NCBI RefSeq assembly: GCF_004361855.1
Contig: NZ_SNWQ01000011.1
Span: 1-64,000, forward strand
Origin: Kribbella caucasensis
Lineage (GTDB): Bacteria; Actinomycetota; Actinomycetes; Propionibacteriales; Kribbellaceae
Reading direction: 5' to 3'
DNA length: 64,000 nt
Shown: in pieces, positions 51,148-60,117 of the stretch
Position numbering within the stretch: position 1 is the first letter of the stretch
Layout of the letters: the number at the start of each line of letters is the position of its first letter
Notes under the pieces: generated by a model
The model's database searches: none
Seen by the model: the letters and a program-made list of their open reading frames with translations, nothing else
What the model was told of the DNA's origin: nothing
Translations under genes and position numbers: made by a program

Positions 51148-51197
51148 TTGATGGATAGTGGCGCTATCCGCTTATAGATAGCGCCACTATCCATCAA
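51148..51197. terminator. Bidirectional terminator between PIG-L and carbamate kinase genes
   Basis: Perfect 21-bp inverted repeat (51148-51168 / 51177-51197) with an 8-nt A+T-rich loop, directly after the PIG-L stop and containing the stop codon of the convergent carbamate kinase gene. It is the longest perfect hairpin in the window. Confidence 0.85.
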
Positions 51198-52111
51198 TCG
51201 CGAGAGGATGGCAAGGTGATTTGGGTGCCGGTGGTGCCTTCGACTACGGAGGCGGCTTCGTCCAGGGAACCGATCGCGGCGCGTCCATGCGTGGCTTCCA
51301 CAAAACGCAGGGCGGCCGTGGCCTTGGGGCCCATCGAGCCGTCGGGGAAGGTGAGGGACGCGAGCTCCGCGCTGTCGATCTGGCGCAATGGGCGTTGGCT
51401 TGCGGTCCCGTAGTCGAGGTACACCGCTGGTACGTCAGTCAGCATCACCAGCAGGTCGGCCCGAAGTTCGGTGGCGATCAGGGCGGCGGCGAAGTCCTTG
51501 TCGACGACCGCTTCGACGCCCACGAGCCCCGCTGGACCTTCGGCAACCGGTATGCCACCTCCTCCCGCGAAGATCACTGTGATTCGGTTTCGCAGCAGCA
51601 GTTCGGCGGCGTCCAACTCGACGACTCGGCGTGGCCGCGGTGAGGAAACGACTCTTCGCCAGTCCGCGCCGTCCTTGCGGATGGACCAGCCGTTTCTGCT
51701 GGCGAGGAGACGGGCAACCTCCTCGGGATACCCGCTGCCGACGTACTTCGTAGGCGTCAGGAAGGCAGGATCGTTGCCGTCGACGACGGTTTGGGTCACG
51801 AGAGTGACCACCGGACGCGCGAGGCCGGCGTTGGTGAGTGCCTGCTGGATCCAGTACCCGATGACGCCCTGCGTTTCGGCGACGAGGTCGCCGAGAGGGT
51901 ACGGCCTGGAGAGCGTGGTGTCGGAGACGCTCTCCATGGCGAGCAGGCCGACCTGAGGGCCGTTGCCGTGCACGATGACCACCTCGTGCTCGGCCGCGAT
52001 CCTGGCCAAGGCGGGGGCGGCCGCGGCCAGGTGCGCGAGCTGCACGTCGGCGTCGGGCCGCTCACCACGTCGGAGCAGAGCGTTGCCCCCGAGTCCGATC
52101 ACTATCCGCAT
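51194..52111 (-). CDS. arcC: Carbamate kinase
   Basis: A 305-residue cytoplasmic kinase making ATP from carbamoyl phosphate. Start IVIGLGGNALLRRGE is the family signature; further VIVHGNGPQVGLLAME, PYPLGDLVAETQGVIGYWIQQAL, VVDKDFAAALIATELRADLLVMLTDV, and SMGPKATAALRFVE. No arginine deiminase or other arc genes nearby, so it may serve purine/allantoin or carbamoyl metabolism. Its 3' end lies within the shared terminator. Confidence 0.95.
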   Translation of the reverse strand: MRIVIGLGGNALLRRGERPDADVQLAHLAAAAPALARIAAEHEVVIVHGNGPQVGLLAMESVSDTTLSRPYPLGDLVAETQGVIGYWIQQALTNAGLARPVVTLVTQTVVDGNDPAFLTPTKYVGSGYPEEVARLLASRNGWSIRKDGADWRRVVSSPRPRRVVELDAAELLLRNRITVIFAGGGGIPVAEGPAGLVGVEAVVDKDFAAALIATELRADLLVMLTDVPAVYLDYGTASQRPLRQIDSAELASLTFPDGSMGPKATAALRFVEATHGRAAIGSLDEAASVVEGTTGTQITLPSSRD

Positions 52112-52182
52112 GCTTCAGCGTGCACCAATCCCCCGAATTCGCTGGTACCCCGGCCCCGATTGCCTGCCGGCGACAGGACGAA

Positions 52183-52219
52183 GGTCCGGGCAGGCCCACG
52201 CTGAGGGCCTGCCCGGACC
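52183..52219 (-). terminator. Terminator of the small monooxygenase-like gene
   Basis: Perfect 15-bp inverted repeat (52183-52197 / 52205-52219), 7-nt loop, 10 nt after the stop codon of the minus-strand gene. Confidence 0.8.
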
Positions 52220-52228
52220 GCGGCTACG

Positions 52229-52519
52229 TCAGGCGACCGGCTCGCGGACGTAGCTGCGGGCTACCTCGATGCCGAGCACCTCGGGGCGGCCGGCCGGTTC
52301 GGGGGCGAGGACCTTGGCGAGCGCGGGGCCCAGCCGCTCGGCGAAGAAGCGGTCGGCGTGGGCCTTCGACTCCCACAGGGTGACCACGCGGAGACCGTCG
52401 GCGGTGGTACCGACGTACCGTGCTTCCAGGCCCTCCGGCTCGCCGCCGAGCTGCTCCATCACCTGGTCGAACTGCTCGATGGCCGCGAACGGCGGGGTGG
52501 CGACTGCGATCCACTTCAT
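52229..52519 (-). CDS. ABM-like dimeric alpha/beta-barrel protein
   Basis: A 96-residue single-domain protein with the pattern of small antibiotic-biosynthesis-monooxygenase/EthD-like ferredoxin folds: IEQFDQVMEQLGGEPEGLEARYVG, LRVVTLWESKAHADRFFAERLGPAL. ATG 52519 follows AAGGAGGA. It has no cofactor motif and may be a stress or quality protein. It lies 98 nt downstream of the AAA-LuxR regulator on the same strand and could be its target. Confidence 0.72.
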   Translation of the reverse strand: MKWIAVATPPFAAIEQFDQVMEQLGGEPEGLEARYVGTTADGLRVVTLWESKAHADRFFAERLGPALAKVLAPEPAGRPEVLGIEVARSYVREPVA

Positions 52520-52617
52520 GACTGTCCTCCTTGGTCGTACGGCCTGGATCGGCCGTACCAGTCACGCTAGGAAGATCCCGCCCGGCCGGAATCCGCCAGA
52601 TCACTCATTCGGGGTAC

Positions 52618-55314
52618 TCATCGGCGGGTGATCCAGGTGGCGATCTGGCTGCGGGTGGCGAATCCGAGCTTGGTGAGGATGTGCTGGACGTGGTTCTGCG
52701 CCGTCCGTTCGGAGATGACGAGCCGCTCCGCGATCTGCCGGTTCGTCAGCCCCTCCGCGACCAGCCCTGCGACCTCGACCTCTCGCGGGCTCAGCGCGCC
52801 CGCGTCCGTGCCGTCGAGCCGGGCCACCAGTGCACCGATCCGATCCGAGTACGCCGCTAGGCCGAGCGATCCGATCAGCCGGGCCGCCTCCGTCGCAACC
52901 GATTTCGCCCGATCCCGATCACCCGGACCATCACGTTCGACCAGGGCCGCGGCGAGGTGGTACTGCGCCTCGGCAACGAATCCGGCCGCTCCCGCCCGAT
53001 CGGCCTGCTCCACTGCGATAGCGAGATCGTCGATCGCGGCATCCAATCGTCCCAGGACCGCTTCAGCTCGCCCGATCGCCAGTTCCGCCGGTCCGAGGTA
53101 GGCGACTCCGTTGCCGACGGCATGCTCACCGCGGAACTCCTGCAAGCGGTCGACCAATACACCGAGATCGTCGTACCGGCCGAGTCCGCAGCAGGCCAGA
53201 GCGGCGTACACGTAGCCGGGCAGGACGAAGAACGCGGGCAACGACCAGGTCTCGATCGGACCAGCTTGCCGGTACGAAGCTGCCGCCTGCTCGGGGGAGT
53301 TTGCGCAGAGCAACAGATACGCTCGGGACAAGCGGGCCATGGTCGCGAACCGCGGCGGCGGATCGAACGGCTGCCGAACCAGCTCTCCCAGCTCGGCAGA
53401 GACACCGAGGTGGGTTGCGAGCGCATTCTGGAGCGCCAGGAACGCGCCGGTCGCGGGTGCGCGTTCGACCGGTCGCATCCGGTCGAAGCCACGGCGCCCG
53501 ATCGCGGCGGCCTCGGCGTACCGGCCGCGGGCCTGGGCGATGCACGCCGCGATCCGGTCGTGATGCCAGGCGCTGACCGGCCCACCGAGCCGTTCGACCG
53601 CGACCTTCAGGCGGGGGAGCTCTTCGGCCGCCGCGGCGAGCCGGCCGCTCTCGATCAGCGCGTCGAGCCGCCAGACCTCGCCCCACATCGCGGAGCGCGC
53701 GCTGCCTGTTCGCTGGGCGAGCGCGAGCATCTCGGCCGCAAGGTCCAGCCGTTCGGCCCGGCCGGCCGGACCAGGGCAGGCTTCTTGCCTGGCGCGAAGG
53801 GCCTCGGCCAGCGCACGATCGTCCGCCGACGTCCTGGCCAGCTCCAGTGCCTCGGAACTGAGCGAGTCGAGCCGCGCCTGCTCGCCGTCGTAGAAAGCGA
53901 GCTGACTCCGCTGAGCGAGGAGTCTCGCCCGCAGCGCCGGATCGATGCTTTGGGCAAGTGCTTCCTCGCAGAGCCGCTTGGCGCTCGCGTTGATTCGCTG
54001 ATCCGGCACGGCCTCGAGCACCAGCGCGGCCTCCGCCGCCTGTTCCGGGCTCTGGGCAACCTTCGCAGCCGACAAGGCGGCGTCCAGACATCCCTCCAGA
54101 TCACCCGCGAGGTACGCCGCCTTGCCCAGGGCAACGTTGACCCGGCACCGCTCCTCGTCGCCCAGCGGCCTGGTTCCCAACGCCTCCCGGTACAGCCGAA
54201 CACCTTCCTCATAGGCCAGCCGCCGTACTGCGTCGTCGGCTGCCCGGACCAACCAGGCCCGGGCCGTCGCGCCGTCGCCGTACCGCGCGAGTTCAGCGCG
54301 ATGCCGGGCGATCTCGGTGAGGTGCTCGGACAGGTCGTCCGCGAACTGTTCCTCCAACGCCTCCGCGACCGACCGATGCAACGCGGTGCGGTCGGCGGTT
54401 GGCAGGGATGCCTCGATCGCATCGCGAGTGAGCGCATGCACGAATCTGAAGTCGCCACTGGCGAGGCGGTCCACGAAGCCGGAGGCGATCGCCTCGTCGA
54501 TCAGTGGAAGGCATTTCTCGATGGGTAGCCGCAGGGTCGTGGCAACCAATGGGAGTCGGAAGTCACGGCCGACGATCGCGGCGGCTTGGACCAGTCGCCG
54601 GCAATCCGCGGAGGCACGGTCGAGCCGGCCGGCGACGATCTCGAGCACCGACCTAGGCGGCCGGTCCGGTCGCCAGGACCCGTCCGCGATCGCCCGCGCC
54701 AGCTCGCGGACGAACAGCGGGTTGCCGCCGGTCACCTCGTACACAGTTGGCGCGAGGTCCTGGTCAGTGGTTGCCAGTGACAACTGTTGGCTGACCTCGG
54801 CGAGGGTGAAGTTCCGCAGTTCGAGGCGTTCGACCGTCGGCAGGTCCGTCAGCGCGGGGGACTGGCGGAAGGTGGCGAGGACGAGCAGGGGGAGATCCGC
54901 GATCTGCTCGGCCACGTGCCGCAGTACCAGCAGGGACGATTCGTCGGCCCGGTGGATGTCGTCGAGGATGACGACGAGCCCGTGGTCCCCGGCGGCTCGG
55001 CGTACCGCCTCTGTCACTTCCTCGAAGAGCCCGAACCGGTCCTCACCGGACAGCACCTCGTCGGCGTCTCGGCCTAGTGTTCGCAGGACCTGCCGCCAGG
55101 GCCAATACGCGGGTGCGCCCTCCGTCTCGACGCAACGGCCCCAGGCGACGGACGTGCCCTGGGCCAGCGCCAGCCCGGCAACCTCCTGGGCCAGCCGGGT
55201 CTTGCCGATCCCCGCCTCGCCGGCACACAAGACCAGCCGCCCGCGCCCCTCGCGAGCGTCGTCCACCCACCCCCGCAACGCGTCGAGCTCCGCCCGCCGC
55301 CCAACGATCCCCAT
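52618..55314 (-). CDS. Large AAA ATPase-LuxR transcriptional regulator
   Basis: An 898-residue LuxR regulator of the LAL/MalT-like class. Walker A GEAGIGKT (32-39), Walker B VILDDIHRADES, then a helical TPR-like repeat region (about 340-800), and a LuxR HTH at the end (LSPREVEVAGLVAEGLTNRQIAERLVISERTAQNHV). Such STAND proteins integrate a signal with ATP and activate neighbouring or pathway genes. Start ATG 55314 gives the family N-terminus MGIVGRRAEL; the frame extends far upstream as a shadow. The regulated genes are not evident. Confidence 0.9.
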   Translation of the reverse strand: MGIVGRRAELDALRGWVDDAREGRGRLVLCAGEAGIGKTRLAQEVAGLALAQGTSVAWGRCVETEGAPAYWPWRQVLRTLGRDADEVLSGEDRFGLFEEVTEAVRRAAGDHGLVVILDDIHRADESSLLVLRHVAEQIADLPLLVLATFRQSPALTDLPTVERLELRNFTLAEVSQQLSLATTDQDLAPTVYEVTGGNPLFVRELARAIADGSWRPDRPPRSVLEIVAGRLDRASADCRRLVQAAAIVGRDFRLPLVATTLRLPIEKCLPLIDEAIASGFVDRLASGDFRFVHALTRDAIEASLPTADRTALHRSVAEALEEQFADDLSEHLTEIARHRAELARYGDGATARAWLVRAADDAVRRLAYEEGVRLYREALGTRPLGDEERCRVNVALGKAAYLAGDLEGCLDAALSAAKVAQSPEQAAEAALVLEAVPDQRINASAKRLCEEALAQSIDPALRARLLAQRSQLAFYDGEQARLDSLSSEALELARTSADDRALAEALRARQEACPGPAGRAERLDLAAEMLALAQRTGSARSAMWGEVWRLDALIESGRLAAAAEELPRLKVAVERLGGPVSAWHHDRIAACIAQARGRYAEAAAIGRRGFDRMRPVERAPATGAFLALQNALATHLGVSAELGELVRQPFDPPPRFATMARLSRAYLLLCANSPEQAAASYRQAGPIETWSLPAFFVLPGYVYAALACCGLGRYDDLGVLVDRLQEFRGEHAVGNGVAYLGPAELAIGRAEAVLGRLDAAIDDLAIAVEQADRAGAAGFVAEAQYHLAAALVERDGPGDRDRAKSVATEAARLIGSLGLAAYSDRIGALVARLDGTDAGALSPREVEVAGLVAEGLTNRQIAERLVISERTAQNHVQHILTKLGFATRSQIATWITRR

Positions 55315-55373
55315 CCGCCCAGCATCCCCTGACGCCGCCCGCTGCGGAAGCCCGCGGCTGCTCCTGGTGCACC

Positions 55374-55408
55374 AACCGGAAGGGCCGTTGACGCCGGCCC
55401 TTCCGGTT
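55374..55408 (-). terminator. Terminator of the Tat-exported SGNH gene
   Basis: Perfect 14-bp inverted repeat (55374-55387 / 55395-55408), 7-nt loop, 4 nt after the stop codon. Confidence 0.8.
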
Positions 55409-55412
55409 GCTG

Positions 55413-56126
55413 CTAGCCCGCTTCGATTGCCTGGACGATGAGCTCGTTGCGGGCGTCCTGCCCCAGGGGAACCGTGGTGTGTACGCCGTCCTCGAGGTAG
55501 GTCGTGAGCCGGGACGGCTTCGCGGCGAGGAACTCGGCCCAGCGGACGATGCGCAGGTTCGAGTGGCGGCGCTGGGCGTCGGCCAGTTGGAGGTTGATCC
55601 AGGCACTGTTGCGCTGGTCGGCCAGCTGTACGGCGGCGGTTTGGCCGGTCCTGGATACCTGGGTGTTGACCCAGTAGACGGTCCGGGTCGGGCCGACGAT
55701 GCTCATCGTGCGGTCGACCTGGGCGGCGAACACGGGTGGGGTGAAGATGTCGTTCGTCCCGGTCGCCATCAGGATCCTGCGCGGCATGCCGTACGCCTGG
55801 GCCCACTGCGCCAGCGCGTCGACAGCCGGAGCCGTTGGGCGACCGGACCAGTTGTGCACGGCAATGACATCACCCGTCCGGCTCATCAGCCGCTGAGCAA
55901 AGGAGTAGCCATCCTGAACGGAGATGCTGTCCCCGAACATGAACAGCCCGTCGTTGTTCAACACCGGATTGATCTGGTCGAGTGTGGAGATCCTCTTGGA
56001 CAGCCCCTCCCACGGCCCAAGCGCACCAGAGCCGTACCCATCGGCAAAAGCTTGCTCGGTAGAGAGGATCGAGGCGCCAACAACCACAGCCCCAGCAGTA
56101 AGCAGCCCCCGCCGCGTCGTCTTCAT
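55413..56126 (-). CDS. Tat-exported SGNH hydrolase
   Basis: A 237-residue exported esterase-like enzyme. Twin-arginine signal MKTTRRGLLTAGAVVVGAS, cut near AFA (about 28). SGNH blocks: FMFGDSIS with catalytic Ser, NW-containing block II (VHNWSGRPT), GTND in block III, and DGVHTT with the catalytic Asp/His. Only a small distance (4 nt) to its terminator. The family covers acetyl-esterases and lysophospholipases; substrate unknown. Confidence 0.87.
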   Translation of the reverse strand: MKTTRRGLLTAGAVVVGASILSTEQAFADGYGSGALGPWEGLSKRISTLDQINPVLNNDGLFMFGDSISVQDGYSFAQRLMSRTGDVIAVHNWSGRPTAPAVDALAQWAQAYGMPRRILMATGTNDIFTPPVFAAQVDRTMSIVGPTRTVYWVNTQVSRTGQTAAVQLADQRNSAWINLQLADAQRRHSNLRIVRWAEFLAAKPSRLTTYLEDGVHTTVPLGQDARNELIVQAIEAG

Positions 56127-56270
56127 CCGTTTGCCTCACTTGTCTGGGATCACGCGATCGCCGTCGGTGTACGAATCTCGGAGCAAACAGTGGCGTACGC
56201 GAGCCCTTCGCGGCCACAAATCTGCAGGAAGTTGCAGACCGGTTGCGGCGTGAGAGTCGAGCGATTTGGA

Positions 56271-56747
56271 CTACCGCAGACGGTGTCGGTACGAAATCTG
56301 GTGGCCGTCGTCGCGGGTGCCGCCATCGGGTTTCCAGCCGGTCGACTCGTAGAAACGCTGGCCGCTGTCGTATCCCGCGAGCGTCCACAGGATGGCCTGC
56401 GGGTAGCCGTCGACTAGTGCTTCGAGTGCGGTTCGCATGAGAACGGTGCCGATGCCGGTGCGCCAATGACCTGGGTCGACGGCGATCGTGTCGAGTTCTC
56501 CCAGTTCAGGGTCCACCGGGTCGCGGCTGGGGCCTATCCCGACGAAGCCGCCGAGTGACCCGTCGTTCTCCGCCACCCACCACTTGGTTCGCCCAGTGGT
56601 CAAGTCGGTCGCCCAGCGGTTGATCCGATCGTCATCGAGCACCAGCGGCGGCATCAGCTGACCGAAACCCAAATTCCACGACTCGACGTAGATCTGCGCC
56701 ACCCGCGCCGCATCCCCACCACTGGCCGGCCGAATCAAAACGGTCAT
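56271..56747 (-). CDS. GNAT-family acetyltransferase
   Basis: A 158-residue acetyl-CoA-dependent N-acetyltransferase. Motif A is ELDTIAVDPGHWRTGIGTVLM; a later WTLAGYDSGQRFYESTGWKPDG is motif B, as in RimI-like proteins. ATG 56747 starts the protein (MTVLIRPASGGDAARV). Single gene, acceptor unknown. Confidence 0.92.
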   Translation of the reverse strand: MTVLIRPASGGDAARVAQIYVESWNLGFGQLMPPLVLDDDRINRWATDLTTGRTKWWVAENDGSLGGFVGIGPSRDPVDPELGELDTIAVDPGHWRTGIGTVLMRTALEALVDGYPQAILWTLAGYDSGQRFYESTGWKPDGGTRDDGHQISYRHRLR

Positions 56748-56794
56748 GCCACCAGCCTGCCGCGCAGCGTCTTGGGTAAGCGGGCAGCCTGCGG

Positions 56795-57634
56795 TTACCG
56801 CCGGAGAGCGGTCAGCAGGTCTCCCGCGAGGACCGACACCTGAAGGGCGACGGTTTCGGGTTCGCCGATTCCTGTCTCGGCGCGACCGGCCATCAGCGAT
56901 CCAAGCGCCGTCGGTCCGGCAGCGAACAAATCCGTGAGGAACACCAGAGCCTGCTCGGTCTCGGCCGAACTGACCTTGTTTTGGCAGAGCCGGCCGAACG
57001 CCTCAGCCAGTTCAGCGGTCTCGATGTCGATGAGGATGCGGTAGCTGTCGTGCGCATCCTTGTCGACCAGCCGGGTCGGGGCGTCGCTGCGCTCAGCGAT
57101 CTTATGCAGCTTCGCAACCAGAAGGGCCGCAGTTCCCGCGACTTTCACGGTGTAGCGGCGATCGTCGGCCGGATCCAACGCGGTGATCTCCAGCGGCGAG
57201 TGGTCGATGAGTGCTGCCTCAAGCCCTCTGGCTCGACGCGTGGCCATCTTGCTGTGGGGTGGGATCCGCGCACCGCGAGCCTGCTTGCCGCCAGCGCCAG
57301 CGAAGGCCTCGGGCACCATCAGGTCGACCGGGATTCCCGCTGGGCTGAGCCATGCCCCGGGCTGTCTGCTGGTGGGGTTGGGAACAAACCCTGCCCGTTT
57401 CATCGCCTCCTCCAGCAGGGGGTGCTCGCCCAACTGGCGGGGATCCACGGCGAGATCGCTGTCCTTTGTGGCCTCGGCTAGGGCGACCGCCGCGGCAGAG
57501 GTGCGCATGTACACGGCTTGAGCGCCGATGACGATCACGGCGGCGCGGTGCGCATCGAGGGCCACGAGGGCATCGAGCATCGCCGATCGGGACTGGACCA
57601 GCAGGTCGCCGCTACTGGCGCCAGGAGGATTCAT
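56795..57634 (-). CDS. AbiEii-like nucleotidyltransferase toxin candidate
   Basis: A 279-residue protein with a DNA-polymerase-beta-like nucleotidyltransferase pattern: VIGAQAVYM (G37), then KDSDLAV with D58/D60 as metal pair, IPVDLMV with D104 as third acid, and KLHKIAER...DKDAHD (K175, R182, D193, D196) as the AbiEii motif region. AbiEii toxins act by nucleotidyl transfer, in mycobacterial MenT to tRNA. Its first 23 nt overlap the upstream AbiEi-like gene, as in AbiE operons. Toxicity is inferred. Confidence 0.72.
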   Translation of the reverse strand: MNPPGASSGDLLVQSRSAMLDALVALDAHRAAVIVIGAQAVYMRTSAAAVALAEATKDSDLAVDPRQLGEHPLLEEAMKRAGFVPNPTSRQPGAWLSPAGIPVDLMVPEAFAGAGGKQARGARIPPHSKMATRRARGLEAALIDHSPLEITALDPADDRRYTVKVAGTAALLVAKLHKIAERSDAPTRLVDKDAHDSYRILIDIETAELAEAFGRLCQNKVSSAETEQALVFLTDLFAAGPTALGSLMAGRAETGIGEPETVALQVSVLAGDLLTALRR

Positions 57635-58694
57635 TGCGTGTCATCCATCCGATGAGTTCTTCGGCCTCGGCCGGGTTCCGGCCCGGCCCGGTCAGGAGAT
57701 CGACCGCTACCTGGGTGGGTGCCACGAGCTGAAAACCACCCGCAGCGGCGCGGCGGGTTCGGGCGAACACGACATCGCTCTCGGGCTCGCCGAGGACGAC
57801 GTTTGCGCCGGCCTCGGCCGGGCGAAGATCCCACGCCGCGGCCGCGGCCGATGGCGCGGGGGTGTAGATCATCGCGGACCGCGCTGGGGCATACGCCGCC
57901 CACTCCGCTGCTGCGATCGTGCCTGTGACGGCGTACTCGACGTCGCTGCTCGCGGCACGTTCCAGTAGCCGATCGAGACCCCTGGGCGCGAGCCAGCGGG
58001 TTGTCCGATTGGTTCCGGCGAACTCGTAGTCCTGGCTCCACCGCCGCAGCAGCCTCTCCCAATCGGGCGCCCGAACCAGGGAGCTCTCTTTAACGACCAG
58101 GTCCTCTTCCTGGAGGAACTGGACCACACGGTACGCCGCCCCGGTCGACACCCTTGCTGTCTCAACTAGCTGGCGCATCGGCCATGCCCGATCGAAGTCC
58201 ACCAGGGTTCTGACCACCTTGGCTGCCGGCGCTCCCTTCAAGGAGCCGCGGGGCCGTCCCGGGCCACGCCACGGGTCGCTGTCGGCCCCGTGATCGGAGA
58301 GGAACAGCCCCGGACGCGACAGGGTCACCCGAACGTTGCCTGTGGCATCTACGTAGGAAAGCCCAGCTTCGGCCAGGCGTTGCCGCACCTGCGGGGACAG
58401 ATAGCGCGCAACTACCATGCCGGTGCTGTCCGGTTGGCGGCCGATGTACCTGGCGAACTGGTTGCAGATCGAACGGACATCGCGGCTGTCGACATTGCTC
58501 TTGACCTCGATGAGCATCAGAGAGGTGACGCCGTCTGGGGTGACGACCTCCCCGACCGCGTCAGGCCGATCGCCCGCCGTGCGCGGCTCACGCACGAGAC
58601 TGAGGTCCCAGCCTGGCGGCAGCCGTTCGGCAAGAGCTTCCTGCGCACGGTCCAGCAGTTCGGCCTCAGATGTTGGTGCCTCAAACGCACTCAT
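57612..58694 (-). CDS. AbiEi-like antitoxin/regulator with nuclease-like N-terminus
   Basis: A 360-residue protein of three parts. Residues 1-135 look like a PD-(D/E)XK-type domain (LMLIEVKSNVD with E63/K65; GLSYVDATGNVRV). A winged helix follows (about 150-215; MRQLVETARVSTGAAYRVVQFLQEEDLV). The C-terminal part (220-360) resembles the AbiEi effector domain. AbiEi proteins bind inverted repeats at their own promoter, and such repeats are present here. ATG 58694 follows GGAGAGG. Larger than the roughly 200-residue classical AbiEi. Confidence 0.7.
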   Translation of the reverse strand: MSAFEAPTSEAELLDRAQEALAERLPPGWDLSLVREPRTAGDRPDAVGEVVTPDGVTSLMLIEVKSNVDSRDVRSICNQFARYIGRQPDSTGMVVARYLSPQVRQRLAEAGLSYVDATGNVRVTLSRPGLFLSDHGADSDPWRGPGRPRGSLKGAPAAKVVRTLVDFDRAWPMRQLVETARVSTGAAYRVVQFLQEEDLVVKESSLVRAPDWERLLRRWSQDYEFAGTNRTTRWLAPRGLDRLLERAASSDVEYAVTGTIAAAEWAAYAPARSAMIYTPAPSAAAAAWDLRPAEAGANVVLGEPESDVVFARTRRAAAGGFQLVAPTQVAVDLLTGPGRNPAEAEELIGWMTRNESSWRQ

Positions 58695-58716
58695 TCACTT
58701 TCACCGCCTCTCCAAT

Positions 58717-58769
58717 GTTCGGGAAATATGCTATCTCCGCTGACAGCGGAACACAAAGCTTTCCCGAAC
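58717..58769 (-). promoter_or_regulatory. AbiE-like promoter flanked by inverted repeats
   Basis: GTTCGGGAAA (58717-58726) and TTTCCCGAAC (58760-58769) are a perfect 10-bp inverted repeat. Between them the minus strand has TTGTGT (58756-58751) and TAGCAT (58733-58728) with 17-nt spacing, plus an inner CCGCT/AGCGG repeat. Binding at both arms would clamp the promoter. Confidence 0.75.
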
Positions 58770-58916
58770 CGCCGCCTGGATCTACCCGGCGGTGAGGTGC
58801 CGTCCATCGGGTCGAAGATGGCCGCCAGCCCGGCAATCACCGTCGGTCGACCGTAGTGGCGCAGAGATATTGGGAGCTTTGCAAGAGGGTGGGGTGGGGT
58901 TGCTAGGTTGCGGCGG

Positions 58917-59380
58917 ATGGAGTTGTTGCAATGGATGCAAGAACTTTGTGGATGGAGGGCCGCGGTTGTGGCGGTCGGGTCCAGGGCTTGGGCGGAGGCG
59001 TCGGGCGGGACGCTGGAGCTGGGTGCGCGGGTGCGGTTTGCGCGGGAGGCCGTTGCTGTTGAGGTCGCGGCGTTGCCGGAGCGGTTGCGGAGTCGGGTGA
59101 GTCGTGGGGCCGATGTGGTGCTTGATCCGTGGCGGTCGGTGCCGGACAGTCCGTTGGCCTGCGAGATCGCAGGCCTGGCCGAGGTCGCCGTACCGGAGCC
59201 CTTGTTCGGGCATTGCCTGCGGACGTGGCTTTGGGGGAGTCTCCTCGCTCGCAGCGGGGTACGACGAGGAGCGTCTGTACGTGTCGGCACTGCTGCATGA
59301 CATCGGACTGACTGCTGAGTACGGGCCGCGAGCTGGGGATGGGGCGGGGTGCTCTGGCGGTTGGGGATGCGGCCGATGAT
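58917..59380 (+). pseudogene. Broken HD-domain phosphohydrolase-like gene
   Basis: From ATG 58917 the frame reads MELLQWMQELCGW and on to VPDSPLACEIAGLAEVAVPE, LFGHCLRTWLWGSLLA, the front of an HD-domain protein. It shifts frame near 59,250 and continues as AAGYDEERLYVSALLHDIGL, which contains the HD dyad. After TAEYGPRA the similarity ends; about half of the domain is missing. Both a frameshift and a truncation are inferred. Confidence 0.6.
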
Positions 59381-59463
59381 CGCACGTACGTCGTTCCCGG
59401 TGCCGTCGTGATGACCGGTCGGCGGTGGAAGCTGACGTTGACCGACGTCGGCAGATGGGGTGG

Positions 59464-60072
59464 TCAGCGGGGGAGTAGGCCGGTGGCGACGATGTCGGTG
59501 GCGGTGGTCAGGAGGGCGCGGAGTTCTGGTTCGGTGCGGCGGAGGGTGTCGGGGCGCCAGGCGAGGCTGATGATGCCGTTCCAGGCGGACCAGAGGATGG
59601 TGGCGACCTCGTCGGGGTCCACGGGGCGGAGGGCGCCGGCCTCGATGCCTTGGCGTAGGGCATCGACCAGGCGGCGGTTCTGTTCGTCGACGGCGCGGAC
59701 CAGGCGTTGGGAGAGTTCCTGACCGGCCTGGTACTGGCCGGGCCCGTTGGGGAACGCCAGCATGCGGAAGTACTCGGGGTGGTCGAGGTAGAAGTCGAGG
59801 TACTGCTCGGCGGCTGCGTAGATCTGCTCCACCGGGGAACGGCCGACTACGTAGGCGCGGTCCATGTAATGCCGGTCGGTGTCGAGGGCATGTTCGACGA
59901 CGGCGGCTTGCAGACCGGCCTTGGAGCCGAAGTGGTTGTAGATGGAGCCGATCGCCACGCCCGCGCGGTCGGCGATCTCCTCGACGGTGACGTCGTCGGC
60001 CGAGCGCTCACTGAAGATCGCCTGGCCGGCGGCGATCAGGGCCTCCAGGGTGCGCTGCTTCCGCGGATCCAC
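59464..60072 (-). CDS. TetR-family transcriptional regulator
   Basis: A 202-residue TetR regulator. HTH: RTLEALIAAGQAIFSERSAD, VTVEEIADRAGVAIGSIYNHFGSKAGL. The ligand domain (YLDFYLDHPEYFRML) resembles TetR_C_33-like proteins. No divergent target gene: the upstream neighbour RskA runs in the same direction. ATG 60072 is the start. Possibly autoregulated; no clear palindrome seen. Confidence 0.92.
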   Translation of the reverse strand: MDPRKQRTLEALIAAGQAIFSERSADDVTVEEIADRAGVAIGSIYNHFGSKAGLQAAVVEHALDTDRHYMDRAYVVGRSPVEQIYAAAEQYLDFYLDHPEYFRMLAFPNGPGQYQAGQELSQRLVRAVDEQNRRLVDALRQGIEAGALRPVDPDEVATILWSAWNGIISLAWRPDTLRRTEPELRALLTTATDIVATGLLPR

Positions 60073-60117
60073 TCCACCCTCTCCTGCATCCGTTACAAGA
60101 TCTCCCGGCCACCTTAA

